Assembly (NCBI GenBank): GCA_023393815.1
Contig: JAEXBU010000017.1
Coordinates: 1 to 10,132 of the forward strand
Direction: 5' to 3'
Source: Bacillota bacterium
GTDB taxonomy: Bacteria; Bacillota; Clostridia; Tissierellales; Peptoniphilaceae
Length of the DNA stretch: 10,132 nucleotides
Shown here: in pieces, positions 6,475-10,132 of the stretch
Layout: every line of letters starts with the position of its first letter
Numbering within the stretch: the stretch's first letter is position 1
The notes under the pieces: model-generated
Seen by the model: the letters and a program-made list of their open reading frames with translations, nothing else
Databases searched by the model: none
Told to the model about the DNA's origin: nothing
Program-made: the position numbers and the translations under genes

Positions 6475-7495
6475 ACTTTAAAAGTTCTAAAAGACGGCCC
6501 GTGGCTTTCCACTTGACCTGTCTAAGCTCTTCGATATTTTTCGCTCCCACCAAGACCATAATTATCTTTGTCTTATCTATTACATCCTTTAAGTAGGACG
6601 AGGTATAATCCACACCGCCATGGACGATATATTTTAAAATCTCGCCGCTAATGGCGCACATATCCGCTCCCAAGATCAGGCACTTCACCAGATCCAGGCC
6701 GCTTCGAATACCCCCCGATGCGGTAATGTGGAGATCCTTTTTCCCCAAAGCCACCGCTTCGTGCAGGGCATAGGCCGTGGGGATTCCCCAACCGTAAAGT
6801 TCGGTCATATCTGAACTGAAGTAGCGGAGATTTTCCACTTCAAAGAAATTGGTGCCGCCGTAGCCGGAAATGTCCACGTGGCGGATGCCTATATCGTACA
6901 ATTTTTCAACCACGGAGGCGTCCATGCCGAAACCCACTTCTTTCACCAAGACGGGCACGTCCAGAGCCTCGTTTACGGCGCGAATGCGATCGGTTACGCC
7001 TCGAAAATCCCGATCCCCTTCTTCCATAGCCAGCTCTTGCGCCGGATTCAGGTGAATTTGAAGGGCGTCGGCACGAATAATCTCGACGGCTTTTTTCGCT
7101 TCCTCAACGGACAGGTTTCCATTCATATTCCCCAGAACGATGCCTTCATCGCCGATGATCTCCCGTACAATTTCAAAGCTTTCGATTGCCTCATCATCTT
7201 CCATCGCGATGGTTTCGCTTCCAACAGCCATTGGCAGATCAAATCGCTTGGCGAGTTCCGCCAAATCCGCGTTAATATTTTCCGCAAACTCCGTTCCGCC
7301 GGTGATGGCGTTGATCATAAGGGGAAAATGAATTTTCTTTCCCAAATACGTGGTGGACGTGTCGATTTCATCGACAGCCAACTCCGGTAGGGAAATATGG
7401 GGTAGGTACATATCGTTAAAGAGCGGATCCCCATGGTAATCCGTCTTTAAATAATTTTCAACGTGTTCTCTTTTTCTATATTTTCTCACTTTCAT
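6473..7495 (-). CDS. fni: Type 2 isopentenyl-diphosphate delta-isomerase (FMN-dependent)
   Basis: This enzyme interconverts isopentenyl and dimethylallyl diphosphate, using reduced FMN and Mg2+. It is a TIM-barrel enzyme of the FMN-dependent oxidoreductase type, unrelated to type 1 Idi. With the ATG at 7495 it is 340 aa, typical for the family. I see the N-terminal RKYRKREHV (4-12), MINAITGG (60-67), QIHLNPAQEL (146-155; His148, Asn150, Gln153 and the Mg-linked Glu154), KEVGFGM (185-191), DISGYGGTNF (208-217) and the phosphate-binding TASGGIRSG (258-266). A GTG at 7507 is also in frame but lacks a ribosome site; GAAGG lies five bases before 7495. The gene has its own promoter and is followed 14 bases later by trxB. 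No mevalonate or MEP pathway gene is in the window, so the source of IPP is not shown. Confidence 0.95.
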   Translation of the reverse strand: MKVRKYRKREHVENYLKTDYHGDPLFNDMYLPHISLPELAVDEIDTSTTYLGKKIHFPLMINAITGGTEFAENINADLAELAKRFDLPMAVGSETIAMEDDEAIESFEIVREIIGDEGIVLGNMNGNLSVEEAKKAVEIIRADALQIHLNPAQELAMEEGDRDFRGVTDRIRAVNEALDVPVLVKEVGFGMDASVVEKLYDIGIRHVDISGYGGTNFFEVENLRYFSSDMTELYGWGIPTAYALHEAVALGKKDLHITASGGIRSGLDLVKCLILGADMCAISGEILKYIVHGGVDYTSSYLKDVIDKTKIIMVLVGAKNIEELRQVKWKATGRLLELLK

Positions 7496-7500
7496 CCCAG

Positions 7501-7505
7501 CCTTC
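7501..7505 (-). promoter_or_regulatory. Ribosome binding site for fni
   Basis: GAAGG ends five bases before the ATG at 7495. The alternative GTG codon at 7507 overlaps this site and has none of its own, so the ATG is preferred. Confidence 0.6.
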
Positions 7506-7507
7506 AC

Positions 7508-7548
7508 TTTGATGGGTCTATCATACCATCAAATGCTACTCCTCTCAA
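7508..7548 (-). promoter_or_regulatory. fni-trxB promoter with inverted repeat around the -10 box
   Basis: Reading the minus strand, TTGAGA (7548-7543) and TATGAT (7525-7520) are separated by exactly 17 bases, a good vegetative (sigma-A type) promoter. The -10 box lies in the 10-base loop of a perfect 8-base inverted repeat, TTTGATGG (7508-7515) and CCATCAAA (7526-7533). Transcription would start near 7513, giving a very short leader before the ATG at 7495. The repeat is placed where a repressor dimer would block polymerase. The promoter call is well supported; the operator call is inference. Confidence 0.75.
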
Positions 7549-7599
7549 AGAATTTTATAGTATTTATCAACAAAAAACTATTTTCCCTGAACCGACCAC

Positions 7600-7620
7600 A
7601 AAAAAACCGCCCGAAGGCGG
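7600..7620 (-). terminator. Rho-independent terminator of the Ca2+-ATPase gene
   Basis: On the minus strand, CCGCC, a TTCG loop and GGCGG form a tight hairpin (7620-7607) followed by seven T residues (7606-7600). The C(UUCG)G tetraloop is very stable. It starts 13 bases after the ATPase stop codon and lies upstream of the fni promoter, which it insulates. Confidence 0.9.
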
Positions 7621-7633
7621 CTTTCGATTGCCT

Positions 7634-10132
7634 TTAGTTGTTGCTACCGGTCGAATGGGTTTGCCTGAAGCGAATCATCTTTTGTACTTCGCCAATGACC
7701 AGTGGGATCAGAGCGGAGACGAGAACGATAATCCAGTCTACGACATGCAAGTCGGTCATGTGGAACAGTCTTTCCAAGAAAGGAATATAGAGAACCACGA
7801 GGACCAAGGCAAGGGACAACAACACCGCTTGGTTCAAGCGCTTGTTCGTAAAGAAACCCATTTTAAAGAGGGTATCGTCGATACTTCTCGAGGAGAAGGA
7901 GCGGAACAATTCACTGAAGACCAAAGTGGAGAAGGCCATGGTTCGGGAATAGACCAAACCGTCCCCCTTGAATCCATGGGTCGTCAGGGCGTAGTAGTAG
8001 ACGCCCAAAGTGGCTACGGTAATGGCAACGGACTGAATGATCAGGGTAATGGTTACATTCTTGTCCAAAATCGGTTCTTTGGGATCCCGGGGCGGTTCGT
8101 GCATCGTTTCTTCTTCCCCTTTTTCCACCCCGAGGGCCAGCGCCGGGAAGGAGTCGGTGACCAAATTCAGCCACAAAAGTTGAATCGGTAAAAAGGGCGT
8201 AGGCAAGTTAAAGATGATGGAGAGGAAAACCACCAACACTTCGCCGATGTTACAGCTTAAAAGGAAGGTCACGAATTTTTTAATATTCGCGTAAATAATG
8301 CGGCCTTCCTCCACGGCGCTCACGATGGTGGCGAAATTGTCGTCCGTCAAGATGACGTCCGCCGTATTTTTCGCCACGTCGGTACCCGTAATCCCCATAG
8401 CGATGCCGATGTCCGCCTTTTTAATGGCCGGGGCATCGTTCACTCCATCGCCGGTCATAGCGGCGATTTCTCCGTTTTCCTTCAGAGCCGTGACAATCTG
8501 CACTTTGTTTTCGGGAGATACCCGGGCAAAGACGCGGGCCGTCTTGACGATTTCTCGAATTTCTTCCGGGGTCTTGTCGTTCAACTCTTCCCCCATCATG
8601 GCCTGGTCGCCTTCGCGCAAAATACCCAGCTCTTCGGCTATGGCCTTCGCAGTAAGAAGGTAGTCCCCGGTAATCATAACCGGAACAATTCCTGCGTTTC
8701 GGCATTCCTTAATGGCCTCTTTTACTTCCGGTCGGGCCGGATCGATCATCCCCGTAAGTCCCACGAAGACCATGTCTTTTTCCTGTTCTGCCGTGGTGGG
8801 ATTTTCCGGCATTCTATCGTAATTTCTAAAGGCAAAGGCCAGAACGCGCAAAGCTTCTTGGGCAAAGGCGTTGTTTTGATCCAAGATTGCCTGTCTGTCC
8901 GCGTCGGTCATTTCCACAATTTCCCCGCCCTTTAACAGGTACTTGCTGTTTTTCAAAACAATATCCGGTGCCCCTTTCGTAAAAGAGGACACCTTGTCGT
9001 CGAAGTAATTTTCGTGGAAAGTGGACATCATCTTGCGATCGGAATCGAAGGGAATTTCCCCTATTCGCGGGTACGCGCCTTCCAAGGCCTCTTCCTCTAC
9101 GCCCAGTTTTCCCGCCAAGGTGATGAGAGCCCCTTCCGTAGGATCCCCTAAAATTCCGTAGACGCCGTTTTCTTCAATTAGGTCCGCATCGTTGGTTAAG
9201 GTAGCGATGGAGGACAGGACTTTGAGTTCCCTCACATCGTCCATGCTGACCTCTTGGCCATCCAAGGACAGCTCCCCTTCCGGCGCATACCCCGTTCCCG
9301 ACACATCTATAACCTTTCCGTCGACGAACACTTTGGTGACAGTCATTTCGTTTTGAGTCAAGGTGCCGGTTTTATCGGAACAAATATAGGTGGTTGTCCC
9401 TAAGGTTTCCACGGCCAAAAGTCGCTTCACAATGGCATGACGCTTGGCCATATTCCCCATACCCATGGAGAGGACGATGGTGACGATGGCGGGCAGACCC
9501 TCGGGAATGGCGGCCACGGCCAAAGAAACTGAGGTCATAAACATACGCAGCGTATCGTGACCGTAAAGTTTCCCTACGAAAAAGACCACGGCGCAGACGG
9601 CGACCACGAGGATCCCCAGGGTCTTGGATAAGCCCGCCAACTTCTTCTGCAGCGGCGTTTGCTCTTCTTCCATGGCAGAGAGGGTGGTTGCGATCTTTCC
9701 GATCTCCGTGTCTTCTCCCGTAGCGGTGACGATCCCTTTGCCCCTCCCGTAGGTAACAATGGATGCGGAGTAGGCATAATTTTCCCTATCGCCGATACCG
9801 GCATCTTCGTCCAGAACCGTCTCCGCATTTTTTTCCACCGCCACGGATTCACCGGTCAAAGAGGATTCGTCGATCTTTAAATTCGTACTCTCCACCAAGC
9901 GCATATCCGCAGGCACGATGTCGCCGGTTTCAAGCACCACTAAATCTCCGGGTACCACACGCACCGAGTCGATTTCTACGGGACGTCCTCCGCGAATCAC
10001 TTTCACCGTCGGCGAACTCATTTTCTTTAAGGCGGCAATGGCTTCTTCCGCCTTGCCCTCTTGTAAGATACTCAAGACGGCGTTCACGATCACGATGGCG
10101 AGGATGATGACGGAATCCACCATCTCCCCTAC
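7634..10132 (-). CDS. P-type Ca2+-transporting ATPase (P2A/SERCA-PMR1 type), N-terminus cut by window edge
   Basis: This is a polytopic membrane pump that moves Ca2+ using ATP through a phospho-aspartate. The window holds 832 residues, and the frame stays open to the right edge (VGE before the first Met), so M1 and the start are missing; relatives have about 880-910 aa. In window numbering, TGES (93-96) is the actuator motif, DKTGTLT begins at Asp253, the phosphorylated residue, KGAP (386-389) is in the nucleotide domain, and TGDGVNDAP is at 560-568. The Ca2+ ligand regions are VAAIPEGLP (M4, 206-214), NIGE (M5, 628-631) and NLVTD (M6, 656-660). In M8, FSEL (739-742) puts a Glu where SERCA has its site I Glu. 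About nine membrane helices (M2-M10) are visible, four of them after M6. The C-terminus is short, without a calmodulin-like regulatory tail. The gene ends just before its terminator; what precedes it is unknown. Confidence 0.92.
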   Translation of the reverse strand, partial: VGEMVDSVIILAIVIVNAVLSILQEGKAEEAIAALKKMSSPTVKVIRGGRPVEIDSVRVVPGDLVVLETGDIVPADMRLVESTNLKIDESSLTGESVAVEKNAETVLDEDAGIGDRENYAYSASIVTYGRGKGIVTATGEDTEIGKIATTLSAMEEEQTPLQKKLAGLSKTLGILVVAVCAVVFFVGKLYGHDTLRMFMTSVSLAVAAIPEGLPAIVTIVLSMGMGNMAKRHAIVKRLLAVETLGTTTYICSDKTGTLTQNEMTVTKVFVDGKVIDVSGTGYAPEGELSLDGQEVSMDDVRELKVLSSIATLTNDADLIEENGVYGILGDPTEGALITLAGKLGVEEEALEGAYPRIGEIPFDSDRKMMSTFHENYFDDKVSSFTKGAPDIVLKNSKYLLKGGEIVEMTDADRQAILDQNNAFAQEALRVLAFAFRNYDRMPENPTTAEQEKDMVFVGLTGMIDPARPEVKEAIKECRNAGIVPVMITGDYLLTAKAIAEELGILREGDQAMMGEELNDKTPEEIREIVKTARVFARVSPENKVQIVTALKENGEIAAMTGDGVNDAPAIKKADIGIAMGITGTDVAKNTADVILTDDNFATIVSAVEEGRIIYANIKKFVTFLLSCNIGEVLVVFLSIIFNLPTPFLPIQLLWLNLVTDSFPALALGVEKGEEETMHEPPRDPKEPILDKNVTITLIIQSVAITVATLGVYYYALTTHGFKGDGLVYSRTMAFSTLVFSELFRSFSSRSIDDTLFKMGFFTNKRLNQAVLLSLALVLVVLYIPFLERLFHMTDLHVVDWIIVLVSALIPLVIGEVQKMIRFRQTHSTGSNN

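Noticed and set aside
7496..7633. A possible small RNA or riboswitch in the gap between fni and the ATPase gene.
   Set aside because: The gap is fully accounted for by the ATPase terminator and the fni promoter and short leader; no room or structure remains for a riboswitch.
7463..8191. A 242-codon plus-strand open frame over the ATPase 3' end and the fni start.
   Set aside because: It runs through a promoter, a terminator and the conserved ATPase C-terminus on the opposite strand. Its His-, Gln- and Gly-rich translation looks like antisense noise.

Overview
The window looks like ordinary chromosomal DNA from a member of the Bacillota (Firmicutes). The evidence is the AddA/AddB recombination pair (rather than RecBCD), a type 2 isopentenyl-diphosphate isomerase, a small MltG-like membrane protein, purine-rich Shine-Dalgarno sites, frequent GTG starts and hairpin-plus-T-tract terminators. 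GC content looks intermediate rather than strongly AT-rich. An anaerobic Clostridia/Tissierellia-type lineage would fit, but this is inference and I cannot name a genus. Coding density is very high and there is no sign of IS elements, phage, CRISPR arrays, tRNA or rRNA.

Layout. Positions 1-4701 hold a tightly packed minus-strand operon, read from right to left: an RluA-family pseudouridine synthase (3766-4701), a ROK-family sugar kinase (2913-3773), AddB (476-2929) and the start of AddA (1-492, cut by the window edge). Successive genes overlap by 8, 17 and 17 bases, so translational coupling is likely. A 90-base divergent promoter region (4702-4791) with several TATAAT boxes and nested inverted repeats separates this operon from a plus-strand gene (4792-5469). 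That gene encodes a one-pass membrane protein with two MltG/YceG-like repeat domains and no catalytic domain. A hairpin at about 5477-5515, with T-tracts in both directions, serves it and the convergent minus-strand pair fni-trxB (type 2 IPP isomerase, thioredoxin reductase; 5535-7495). The fni promoter has good -35 and -10 boxes and an 8-base perfect inverted repeat around the -10. Further right, a UUCG-loop terminator ends a minus-strand P-type Ca2+-ATPase gene (7634 to beyond the right edge).

Function. The left operon joins RNA modification, sugar phosphorylation and double-strand-break end processing, with no obvious shared pathway apart from AddA with AddB. The fni-trxB pair joins two NADPH-linked flavoproteins, one for isoprenoid precursors and one for thiol redox. 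The ATPase exports or sequesters Ca2+.

I found no strong candidate for a new multi-gene system. The points most worth a second look are the non-catalytic tandem MltG-like protein, the compact AddB without a Walker A motif, and the dyads in the two promoter regions.
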